From Adenophora triphylla var. japonica (taxonomy: Eukaryota > Streptophyta > Magnoliopsida > Asterales > Campanulaceae), in assembly GCA_022495995.1 (NCBI GenBank), contig JAFEMH010007512.1, forward strand, positions 22,836 to 86,835: 64,000 bases of DNA, read 5' to 3'. Shown here one piece after another: positions 1 through 9,484 of the stretch. The position numbers and the translations under genes were made by a program. Numbering within the stretch: the first letter of the stretch is position 1; each line of letters starts with the position of its first letter. The notes under the pieces were generated by a model. The model saw only the letters and a program-made list of their open reading frames with translations, was not told the origin of the DNA and made no database searches.

Positions 1-473
1 GGGAAGTTCTTTTACAGAAACCTTATTTAAGGTGTTTTGAACATTTTTCATCCTCGGACTTTTCCCAGATTCTGGAGTTTTCAAGCCCTAAAGTCCATTT
101 CAAAATCAAGTGTCCACTGCCTTTTTCATTCTGGCAGAAATGGTTTTCAACTTCCAAAAATCTTTTGAGTACTAAAACTCAACCCAAAAATCACACCAAA
201 AATCATGGGATCTGTCCAAAGTCTTATAAAGATTTCCCATTTTTACTTTTCAGTTTCAACTTATTTTGGCCGAAACACACACACACACAAATGGTTTTTA
301 AGCTTGGAAGACTCGTTTTACGAGGCGTTCCGGGTGCACACTAACGTCCTTCCCGGCGCGTAACGTGACCTCCGAACTCGAATCTCTTGATTCCGGGCAT
401 TTTTCAAAGTTTTGGCCCTTAAAAAGAAAATGGCGTGGCGACTCCGTTTGATTTCAAAAATCGGGTACATCAC
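1..473 (+). mobile_element. 3' part of a divergent Tat/Ogre-like LTR
   Basis: This stretch aligns by eye with the R/U5 parts of the LTRs at 4445-5784, 6588-8687 and 51506-52973. Shared landmarks in the same order are an ACACAC run, a small hairpin (CTCGT, loop, ACGAG, near 311), the block GTAACGTGACCTCCGAACTC near 361, and GGCGTGGCGACTC near 432. It appears to end in ATCGGGTACATCA, comparable to ATCCGGGTAATTTCA at the end of the 6588-8687 LTR. It is too divergent from the 4445-5784 LTR to be its recent partner. It may be the 5' LTR of an old deleted element or an unrelated fragment; its left part lies outside the window. Confidence 0.6.
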
Positions 474-2650
474 AACGTGGTGGACCATACCGCCTCTCTC
501 TCGCCAACACCTGTGGCGTCCTCAGCTTCCTCCTGACGAAGGCCCCGTACTCCTTGCCAAACAAAATAAACTCTTCGGCACTCACGCCGCCCAAGTACCT
601 GTCGTACTCTAACACATCCATGTCACGGGGATGCTTCATCCCAAAGGGCGGATCCCTCGGAGCCATAGGGGGCACACCTGGGCCATGCTGTCAGAAGACC
701 CTCTCCCCCAAGTACATGACATCACAAGTCAGGCCCCGCAGCATCTTCCTCCGCGCCGTCACCACGGGACCACCCTCAAGCTCGTCGCCGCCATACCGAG
801 CCCAGGGATACATCTCGAACTCCGCCGAGCTATCTTTCTCCAGGAACTCCTGCACATCCCGATAGGCGATGGTGAGCTTCCCCCTGTTCGTCCTCCTCCT
901 CCTCAACTGACGGGCCCAACCCAGCATAGCAGGATAGGCCTCCATGGCCTCAGCATCCCGATCCCATGGAAAGCACCTGAAGATCTCATAGAACCACACC
1001 TGCAACAAAAGAAGAAAAGGCTCAGGGCAAAAGAAAACGGAGAAATGACAAACTGCTAAATCACAAACAGCAATAAACTCATACCTCCAAAGCAAAATCG
1101 AAGCATCCCAGAGAACTGGCCACGCCTCAGCTAAACTGGTCCAAGGAAAAATAGAGCTCGGCCAAGCCCGCCTCGCCCCAAGCAATCTCACCAACCCTCT
1201 CTAAATCCACCAAGCTCTCCAGTAGAGGAAAAGGAGCCGAGGTAGCGTGATTCGAGAACAAAGTCTCAGAAAGAGCAAACCACAAAAAAGAGCGCGCCAG
1301 CTGCTCAGCCGTCACCAAGTCGGTGCCCCGGCGATAGGCCCCGATGTTGGCCGTAATCTGCGCCTCCACATCACCATATAACATGCCCAAGCCCCTACGA
1401 GGAGAAGGCGTGAAGCCCAGCAGCTCATCCAGCGTCCCATCGGACATCCTGTCCCGCCATCTCACTGGCCCTCCTTTGAAGGAAAGCCCGGTAATCGCCG
1501 CGAAGTCGGTGGGAGTCACCGTCACCTCTCCCCAGCTCAGATGGAAGGTATGCGTGGTGTCCCACCTATACTCGGACAAGGCCAGGAAGATGCACTTGTT
1601 CTTCCTCGTCTCAGCAATCCCGGCCAGGTTCTCCACGAACGCGCCCAAACCAGAAGCAAAGACCAGCCTCTTAGGACTCGGCCTACCCTCCCTGGAAATA
1701 TCCGGCAAATGCTGCCACAGCTCAACTACCGCCTCGAGCGACCCCCGAGACTTCATTTTCTTGGCCTTTCCAGACCAAGGCCCCTCATCCTGCAGGTAAA
1801 CACAGCAAAGGTACGTCAGTCACAGTACTTAATGCCAAATACCAAAAGGAAACGAAAGCATAAAAAAGTCCGTCCCAACACGGCAAAACAAAAATAACCC
1901 GTCACAAAACACGGCACACATTGCACATAATTTTCCCCATGTAACCCGTCACAAAACACGGCACACACTATACAAATTTTCTCAACAGAGGGATTAAGCC
2001 CTACACGATACATTTTCAAAAAAAAAATCGTCACAAAACACGGCGCACAAAGTCCGTCACCAAAAACACGGTACACACTACATGACACATTTTCCAAAAA
2101 AATCCGTCCCTACACGGCACACACTTTCAAGACAAAACCCATCACAAAACACGGCACATGTCACACTCCTTTTTTTTACAAAGTCCGTCCCTACACGACA
2201 ACTTTTTCAAAATGTACATACAATAGAAATAGCATATGGTACAAAACACCAAAGCATGCATTTCAAAGAGAGGCACTTTATTTTTACAAATAAGAGCTAA
2301 TCTCCACATTTTTGCACAAAAATCACATACCCATAATCCTTACATGCCCAATTTCAACAATTCATCACAAATTTCACAAAAAAGCATGGCAATAACAAAA
2401 AGCCCCAAATATGCGAAGGATTAAAACCTAGTCCTAGCATACAATAATTCGAGCAAAGAATCAAGAGAAATTGATTTCTTACCTCCCCGACGGCCCTATC
2501 TCGCATATTGTGCACCTCCGGATCCGGATACAACACATCCGGATTCCTCGACGAAGGCACGATGGAAGTGCAATTCCTTTGAAGGTCCGCCCTTTGCTAC
2601 ATGGCTCCTTGACCCCGTTGACGACGACCCCTTCTTGCTCTTTCCGCCAT
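454..2650 (-). pseudogene. Antisense retrotransposon gene with plant mobile domain (PMD), three exons
   Basis: The gene runs opposite to its host gypsy element. My model is exon 1 2650-2483, exon 2 1789-1085 and exon 3 999-454. Both introns have GT...AG ends and every junction is phase 0, giving 473 codons. Exon 2 (WGEVTVTPTDFAAITGLSF, then an ARSFLWFALSETLF stretch) resembles the PMD of MAIL1/MAIN-like proteins, a domain known to be carried by some plant gypsy and MULE transposons. Exon 3 continues with VWFYE and PWARY motifs. Three in-frame stops break it: TAG at 2599-2597, TGA at 1129-1127 and TGA at 693-691. The last codons run into the LTR-like sequence at the left. A degraded homologue occupies 62880-64000. 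PMD identity is by recalled motif, not search. Confidence 0.72.
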
Positions 2651-2815
2651 AACAAGCAATTCAAGCAAAATGCGGAGGATTTACTTGGGGAATTTTGATC
2701 AAAAATGAAGTTTTCTCTCCCTCTCTCTCGGTTGTTCACGAACTGGAAGGGGAAATAATGGGGTTGCCTCATTGCTGAAGCTGGTCAAACGCCTGGGAAT
2801 TTAAAATCTCACAGA

Positions 2816-2891
2816 GATCCGTACGGACCTCTTTGCACACAAAGAAGATCCGTACGGACCTCTTTGCACACAAAGAAGATCCGTACGGACC
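2816..2891 (-). promoter_or_regulatory. Three palindromic sites upstream of the antisense PMD gene
   Basis: GATCCGTACGGACC followed by TCTTTGC occurs at 2816, 2847 and 2878, an exact 31-bp period. The core is the same near-perfect palindrome found in the U3 of the related LTRs. The array starts 166 bp upstream of the antisense ATG (2650), and an AT-rich TATA-like stretch (ATTTTAAATT on -) lies between, near 2801-2810. A promoter role is inferred from position only. Confidence 0.5.
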
Positions 2892-2991
2892 TCTTTGCAT
2901 GTTATGGCCAAATTACCCCTTTGCCCTTATAATCTTTGCCCCTGGCTGTCCAAAGGCCTATTTCAGTATATTTAATGCAGTTTGATCCTTA

Positions 2992-4370
2992 ACCCAACAA
3001 AACCAACCCCGGCCGTCATCGTAAGTCCGAACCTCGCCCACTAAACGGTAAACCAAACACCGGTCGTCATCGTAAGCCCGAACCTCGCCCACTAAACGGT
3101 AAAACAAATACAAAAGGCACAAATGCCTCCAAACACAAGTCCCAAGGCACAAAATGCCCCCAAAACACAAAACGGTAAACTAAAACACCGGCCATCAAAG
3201 TAAGCCTGAAATCACCTTCTCAGCGAACAAAGCCCATGCGAGACTACGCGTCCCCAGCAGACGAACACCGGCAGTCATCGTAAGTCCAACCTTGCCCCAG
3301 CGAACAAAACACGAGGCAATCATGCCTCTCAAAAATCAAAGCACGAGGCAATCACGCCTCTTAAAATCAAAACACAAGGCAATCACGCCTCTCACAATCA
3401 AAGCACAAGGAAATCACACCTCCCAAAAATCACAGCCAGAGGACACAACACATCCCCACGCACGACACAAACACAGCCAGAGGACACAACACATCCCCAC
3501 GCACGACACAACCACAGGGCATAACACGTGCCACATCACTATATCTCCAGCTCGGAAGGCTTTAAATCACTAAGTCCGGGAGACTGCATAAATCAGCCGA
3601 ATCACTATCCGCAGCCCGGAAGGCTCTAAATCACTCAGTCCGGGAGACTGCATAAATCAGCCGAATCACTATCTCCAGCCCGAAAGGCTTTAAATCACTC
3701 AGTCCGAGAGATTGCATAAATCAGTCTAATCACTATCCGCAGCCCGGAAGGCTCTAAACCACTTGGTTCGGAAGACCGTATAAATCTCCCAAATCATTAT
3801 CCCCAGCCCGAAAGGCTTTAAACTACCCGGTTCGGAAAACCGTAAAATTTTCACTTCAGGACACCACCACGTCCCCACAACCGACCTATACGGTCACACA
3901 TGGCACCACCACCCCCGCATACACTCACAATTTCACGACGGCGGAACTACGATCAGGCTTGATTCCCGCTAGGGATACGTAGAAATCCTATCACAGGGTC
4001 CAGCCAACCGACCTATACGGTCACACAGGACGCCACCACGTCCTCACAACTGACCTATACGGTCACACATGACGCCACCACGTCCTCACAACTGACCTAT
4101 ACGGTCACACAGAACACCACCACGTCCACACAACCGACCTATACGGTCACGCAGGACACTGACACGTCCACACAAGAGTCTCAGTTAGAGGACCTCACAC
4201 GTCCTCGTACACGACACTCTCCCCACACACGAACTATGACCAGGCTTGATTCCCGCTTAGGGATACGTAGGAATCCTATCACAGGATCCAGTCAACTGGC
4301 CTAAACGGTCACACACGGGACATCGCCACGTCCTCACGAACTGACCTACACGGTCACCTCCTCTCTCAGT
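2992..4370 (+). repeat. Five tandem-repeat arrays in a retrotransposon 3' untranslated region
   Basis: At least five unrelated short arrays follow each other. (1) 2998-3100: two copies of a ~52-bp unit with CGTCATCGTAAG, and looser copies near 3185 and 3266. (2) 3300-3420: four copies of a ~31-bp unit with GAGGCAATCACGCCTC. (3) 3432-3512: two copies of a ~48-bp unit with CAGAGGACACAACACATCC. (4) 3538-3845: about five copies of a ~62-bp unit with AGTCCGGGAGACTGCATAAA. (5) 3850-4370: about nine copies of a ~39-bp unit with CGACCTATACGGTCACAC. Tandem repeats between the coding region and the 3' LTR are a known feature of Tat/Ogre elements. No ORF of substance is present. Confidence 0.85.
3944..4290 (+). 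repeat. Conserved Tat-type 3'UTR motif, two copies
   Basis: A ~50-bp block beginning GAACTACGATCAGGCTTGAT and containing GGGATACGTAG and ATCCTATCACAGG occurs at about 3949-4003 and again at about 4224-4282. Related copies lie at 6424-6475 (second element) and 59289-59325 (third element). I recall similar blocks near the 3' end of many plant gypsy elements; its function is unknown to me. Confidence 0.7.
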
Positions 4371-4400
4371 ACGCAATCCAGATCAGGACCCTTATCTTAT

Positions 4401-4440
4401 CGACGACCCCACTTCCTCCGTAAGTGACGTCGTCGAGGGG
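4401..4440 (+). other. Hairpin plus polypurine tract before the 3' LTR
   Basis: CGACGAC (4401-4407) and GTCGTCG (4429-4435) form an inverted repeat with CACTT/AAGTG inside it. They are followed directly by GAGGGG, a plausible plus-strand priming polypurine tract, and the LTR starts 4 bp later. The same arrangement precedes the LTR at 6588 (CAACGAC 6544-6550, CACTT/AAGTG, GAGGGG 6578-6583). Confidence 0.65.
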
Positions 4441-4444
4441 CTTC

Positions 4445-5784
4445 CGTATGTACCCCAATCTAGATCACCCTCTTCTAGACACCCGAGAAACATCGCAGAC
4501 TCACTCAAACGCAGTCTCGAACACCCGAAACCCTCAAAAAACCCTCAAAGGCCCAAAAAACCACCAACCAAACCAAGGGGGGCCTTTCTGGGACAAAAAA
4601 ATACAAAAGGACTTTTTGGGAATTATGCAAAAATGGGAAAAGCATAGAAGGTCCGTACGGACCTCTTTGCATGCTAAAAGGTCCGTACGGACCTCTTTGC
4701 TACCAGACATCATAATTACTGAATCCTCTTAAAGTCCACATTATTCCCTCAAATATGGGAAAACTAAAACTTTAGTTTTGCACAAAGGTCCGTACGGACC
4801 TTCTTGCAATTTTTCCTACACTATAAATAGAGGGCTCCCCCTCCCTCATTTTTCATAACTCCCTCTTCTCCTCTCCTCCTAAGCCCTCTGGCTGCCCCTC
4901 TAAGTACTTCCGAGGCAATTTCGGTCCCTTTCGATTCCTTCCGGGGCCTTCCGAGCTCCCTTGTGGTGCTCCGAAGCCCTTCCGAGCGCTCCCGAGACGC
5001 TCCCGCACTGCCCCGAGGCACTCTCGAGGTATTCTGAGGCCCCTCGTGGTACTCCAAAGCCTTGCCTGGTCTTTCCCGAGTTGTCTCGGCTCTTTTCGAG
5101 TCAAACCGGCGATTCCGACGAACGCCAAACCTCTGCCCGAATCCAGCCAATGATACGGACGCACGCCTAACCTTTGCCCGAATCCAGCCAATGATCCCTA
5201 TGATCCCAACGCACACCGAAACTCCGCCCGAGTGCACACTTGACAATTCCGAGGCACGCCGAAGCTCTGTCCGTAGACAACCGGCACATTCCGAAGCAAT
5301 CCTAGTTCGTCCCGGAACACTATTCCATCCTCAAACACTATTTCCCAGCGGAAGACAGACACGAACCAATATTGGTAAGGCTTCCTTCCATTACTATTTC
5401 AATACATTTCAATAAGCAGTGTACAATGTAGACATCAGATACAACATGCATTTTTAAAAGTACATACACACACACAACATTTAAAGAAAGAAGGGTACCG
5501 AAACACTCGTTTTTACGAGGCGACTCGGGTGAGCTCTAATATTCTAATATTCTCTTCCCGAGGAGTAACCTGACCTCCGAACTCAAAAATCTCATCACAC
5601 AAAAAACAATTTATTTTTAAACTGATGCCTTTTCTCAATGTTTTGGGCTTAATCAAAACGGCGTGGCGACTCTACAAGCAAACACACAGCGAGACACCTC
5701 CCTGCCAACGCGCAACAAAAAAAAAAAGCGAAATGCTAGATGCCAGGGCGCGATTGCGCTGCCTCTCGGATCCGGATAATTTCA
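4445..5784 (+). mobile_element. 3' LTR of a Tat/Ogre-like gypsy element
   Basis: This ~1.34 kb LTR starts CGTATGTACCCCAATC, where the usual TG appears mutated to CG, and ends GGATAATTTCA. It matches the 51506-52973 LTR along its whole length by eye. U3 carries three GGTCCGTACGGACC palindromes (4650, 4680, 4787). A TATA box (TATAAATA, 4822-4829) is followed by a pyrimidine-rich leader and many GAGGC/CCTCG repeats. R/U5 has the CTCGT/ACGAG hairpin near 5509 and GGCGTGGCGACTC near 5659. A hairpin and polypurine tract directly upstream mark it as a 3' LTR. The ORFs inside it are low-complexity frames, not genes. Confidence 0.8.
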
Positions 5785-5794
5785 GCCTTCATCT

Positions 5795-6360
5795 CAAGTT
5801 AGAACGCCTTTGAATAGTCTCCCTCAGGTTAGACGCCTTAAAATAGTCACACTCAGGTTAGACGCCTTAGAATAGTCTCCCTCAGGTTAGACGCCTTAAA
5901 ATAGTCACACTCAGGTTAGACGCCTTAGAATAGTCTGCCTCAGGTTAGACGCCTTAAAATAGTCACACTTAGGTATAGACGCCTTCGAATAGTCTCCCTC
6001 GGGTTAAACGCCTTAGAATAGTCTCCCTCAGGTTAGAACGCCTTCAAATAGTCTCCCTCAAGTATAGACGCCTTCAAATAGTCTCCCTCAGGTATAGACG
6101 CCTTCAAATAGTCTCCCTCAAGTTAGAACGCCTTCAAATAGTCTCCCTCAGGTATAGACGCCTTCGAATAGTCTCCCTCAGGTATAGATTCCTTAGAATA
6201 GTCTCCCTCAGGTTAGACGCCTTAGAATAGTCTCCCTCAGGTATAGACGCCTTCGAATAGTCTTCCTCAGGTTAGAATGCCTTCGAATAGTTTCCCTCAG
6301 GTATAGACGCCTTCAAATAGTCTCCCTTAGGTATAGACACCTTCAAATCAGTCTCAATCA
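5795..6360 (+). repeat. About 19-copy ~29-bp tandem array
   Basis: Units of 28-31 bp follow the pattern AATAGTCTCCCTCAGGTTAGACGCCTT. There are higher-order variants: GTTAGACGCCTTAAAATAGTCACACTC alternates with the base unit in the first third, and GTATAGACGCCTTCAAATAG dominates later. It sits where a Tat element's 3'UTR array would be, followed by the conserved 3' motif (6424) and the PPT (6578). Confidence 0.9.
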
Positions 6361-6423
6361 GGATGAACTCCTCCTAATTATTCCCTACAGGTCGAGGCCC
6401 CTACGAAATGCCCTCGTACCCAT

Positions 6424-6583
6424 GAACTACGATCGGCTTGATTCCTGCTCGGGATACGTAGGAATCCTTTCGCTAAGGGTCCAGCCATTTGACCATTCAG
6501 GTCTCTCCATAAGGCATCCCCCGATTTGGATCCTTATCTTTTTCAACGACCCCACTTCCTTCAAAAGTGACGTCGCTGAGGGG
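6424..6583 (+). other. Conserved 3'UTR motif, hairpin and polypurine tract of a second gypsy element
   Basis: GAACTACGATCGGCTTGATT with GGGATACGTAGGAATCC (6424-6470) is followed by the CACTT/AAGTG hairpin and GAGGGG (6578-6583), four bases before the LTR. Together with the array at 5795-6360 this is the 3' end of a second element. Its 5' part is absent, probably left of the window beyond the element ending at 5784, as expected if that element inserted into this 3'UTR. Confidence 0.65.
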
Positions 6584-6587
6584 CTAC

Positions 6588-8687
6588 TGTAAGTACCCAA
6601 ATCTGGATCATTACAATCTGTTAACTGGCCCTTTCCAAGTTAACCGGAATCCGTTAACTTCCCCTTCCGAGTCAACGAGACTTCTCATGACTGGCCCGTG
6701 CATCCAAATTCCAAAGTGTACTCAACACGCGTTATCACACGTAAAAGTTCCACTTTCCTCGAAATACGCAATTTCCAGGACTTTCCGGGATTGTTTCGGA
6801 CATTTTCTCGGACAGTTATTTAGAAAACAGTCAAAACCGGGATTAACGGAGCAAAAACCCAATCTTAGCGACTAAGCTAGACATGTGGCACACATGGACA
6901 GCCTCCCCCATCTCCATCAATCAAATTCAAGGGTGAAAAGTCTAAAATACCCCTGAAATTGAGTGTTAGGTCGGCCACCCTGTTCTTCCTGAAAAATCGT
7001 GAGTCTCAGTAATCCTCAGCCAGTCCCAACAATTTCCGAAATACCTCAAAAGTCCCTCAAAATGAGGATAAGGCCGGATGGCCTGTTCTTCATTTTCACC
7101 CCCTATAAATACAGCCCCTCCCCTTCAGTAAAAGAGGTGAAAAAATATTAATCCTTGTCAAAACCCCACGGTTCCAGCCAACCAAACACCCTCCCGAGCC
7201 CCAGAAATGCCTCGATTTGCATGAAAACCACGTTTTCCGACCAAACATGAGCCAAACACTTCCGAAACACCTTCCAAACACCAAATCGTATCACGTATAC
7301 GTCCTCCCGAGCCAAAGAGTCAATACCTAGCCATTGGTAACACTCTCACTCTCTAAACTCCATTTTGTCTCGATTTACGCGTCATACGCTACTTTCGATC
7401 CGGTCGAAGTTCTCAAAATGTAGACGTAACGCCGTCTACGGGACTTGATACGTTTTAGTGCCTAATCATCTTCTCTCCCGTAAGAGAAGTAATTTCGGGT
7501 TAAAACGGCGTTCAAGTCTCATTTTTTACTTTTCTGTCATTTGCCGTCCGGATCATTCGTTCTGTTGATTCACACTTTTACCGTCCGAACCGTTTGGTTC
7601 GTGATTGTCATTTACAAGTCTGGGTTGTTTGATCTGTTGATATTGCTATTTACTTTACGCATCTTTACAAATCTGAGTCGTTTGGCTCGTTGATCGTATT
7701 TTTACCGTCCGGATCGTTTGATCCGTTGATACCGCATTTCAATACTGTCATTTACAAGTCCAAGCCGTTTGGTTTGTTGATATTATTTACTTACAAATGT
7801 CCGAGTCACAAAATGACTCATTGATCGCATCTCATTTACCACCATTTTCATAAAAATTGGTAACATCGTAATGCCCAATTCAAAATCGAAGTTCGTCATT
7901 CGAACTCCTTTTCAAACTCCCTCAAAATCGACATTTGTCATTCAAACGCTCATTTCAAACTCAAAATCGACGTTTTTCATTCAAACGCTCATTTCAAACT
8001 CAAAATCGACGTTTGTCATTCAAATGCTCATTTTCGACTCAAAATTGACGTTTGTCACTCAAATGCTCTTTTACCAAAATCAACGTTTGTCATTCAAACT
8101 AAAGATTCCTGATCGTCATTCGAACTCCTTTTCAAACTCAAAACCGACGTTTGTCATTCAAATGCTCTTTTACCAAAATCAACGTTTGTCATTCAAACCA
8201 AGATTAAAGCTTGTCATTCAAGCTCATTTTCAAAAGCAACACGAACACACACACACGCACACTTTTCGAGAAAGGTAGAAAGACTCGTCATACGAGGCGT
8301 TTTAGGTGATCTCAATATACTCTTCCCGAAACGTAACGTGACCTCCGAACCTAACAATCTCTGTTCAAAAAAGTATTTTCCTAAGTTTTGGCTACCAATC
8401 AAAACGACCTCCTTTTCAAAGCCTTTTCCCAAGTTTTGGATACCAATCAAAACGACCTCCTTTTCAAAGCCTTTTCCCAAGTTTTGGCTACCAATCAAAA
8501 CGACCTCCTTTTCAAAGCCTTTTTCCTAAGTATTGGCTACCAATCAAAACGACCTCCTTTTTCAAACCAGCCTTTTTCAAATTTTAGGCTCATAACACAA
8601 AAACGGCATGGCGACTCTTCTCTTTTCAGCGAGGTCCCAAGTGCAAAAGTCGCTCGCCGCGTTCCGCGCGCGATCCGGGTAATTTCA
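6588..8687 (+). mobile_element. LTR (2.1 kb) of a second Tat/Ogre-like element, with internal tandem arrays
   Basis: It starts TGTAAGTACCCAAATCTGG and ends CCGGGTAATTTCA. A TATA box (TATAAATA) is at 7104-7111. It is ~700 bp longer than its relatives because R/U5 holds three arrays: ~7540-7830 (units with CGTCCG..CGTTTG..CCGTTGAT), 7880-8220 (about eight ~40-bp units with ATCGACGTTTGTCATTCAAA), and 8388-8565 (four ~47-bp units with CAATCAAAACGACCTCC). The CTCGT/ACGAG hairpin is near 8284. U3 lacks the GGTCCGTACGGACC palindrome of its relatives. The ORFs across the arrays are repeat-driven frames. Confidence 0.8.
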
Positions 8688-9484
8688 GCCCCCTTCATAT
8701 CTAATCCAATTCTGAACAGCTTTCTCCAAACCTATCCCACCCCACACCCTACCCCATCCCCACCATCGCCGCAATTGCCGCCACCTATCCCATTCTTCCC
8801 AATTCTTTCCCCCTCTCAACCCACATCTCTTCTTCCTCTAATGGCGACTTCCCCCACCGCCTCATTTATGTCTTCTTCTCCACCTTCCAATCAAGCAGGC
8901 AACGCAAACAGATCCAGGATTTTTAAAATTGATCCAAAATCTAGGTTTTCATCTTTCCAATCTCGTCAATGCAGCATCAGCGCCCTTGGGAAATCCGGTC
9001 CCACCGCCGGGAATTCTGAACAGCTTTCTCCACCGTCAATTCCTTATGTGGAGCATTAGCGTACCAAGACAGATCCATACTCATGGGCCACTTGAACGGG
9101 TTTTAATAACCGTACGGCGTTGGGATACGGCATTTTAACAACTCCTCTTTCGCCGGACAATGCCTTTCCCTGTATATATCAACCTGTCCCTCGGGAACTT
9201 CAACGACCATTTTTAGTCCTCGCACGGCGTGTACTCGCTGAAGTTTGCCGATGAAATCACAATATTAAACGTAACATCATTTAGCATTTGGTCGAAACCC
9301 ACTGCCATTGAGAGAAAACAAAAATAGTTCTTGCAGTTTTTTGAAGTAGTGGGGAGTTAAAACAGGTTGGCGGTTGGGAAGGGGAATAGTTCTGACCGTC
9401 GGATCAATTTTACAACTTTCAATCTAAACCACCACTTATGTGGTAGATAAGTGGCGATTTTTCGACCCTGTATTGTATAATAGA
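8688..9484. other. Captured-looking coding fragment next to a Helitron end
   Basis: The + frame from 8841 to 9060 starts MATSPTASFMSSSPPSNQ and continues Ser/Arg-rich with few acidic residues, like a chloroplast transit peptide; no mature domain follows. A 21-bp segment (AATTCTGAACAGCTTTCTCC) at ~8709 recurs at ~9012, suggesting a patched junction. The right edge (9484) is a Helitron 5' terminus on - (TCTATTATACAATAC), so the stretch may be a second Helitron that captured an exon. I found no matching 3' terminus on the left, so the boundary is unresolved. I do not recognise the protein. Confidence 0.35.

Noticed and set aside
4853..5415. Arg/Gly-rich or Pro/Arg-rich frames in the LTR leader, and the same at 52006-52583
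   Set aside because: They come from short CCTCGAGG-type repeats downstream of the TATA box, are present in several frames and strands, and show no conserved start.
454..5784. A complete 5-kb non-autonomous element bounded by the LTRs at 1-473 and 4445-5784
   Set aside because: The two LTRs are much more different from each other than 4445-5784 is from 51506-52973, so they are unlikely to be a pair from one insertion.
5795..6360. CRISPR-like array
   Set aside because: Units are contiguous with no unique spacers, inside a plant retrotransposon 3'UTR.
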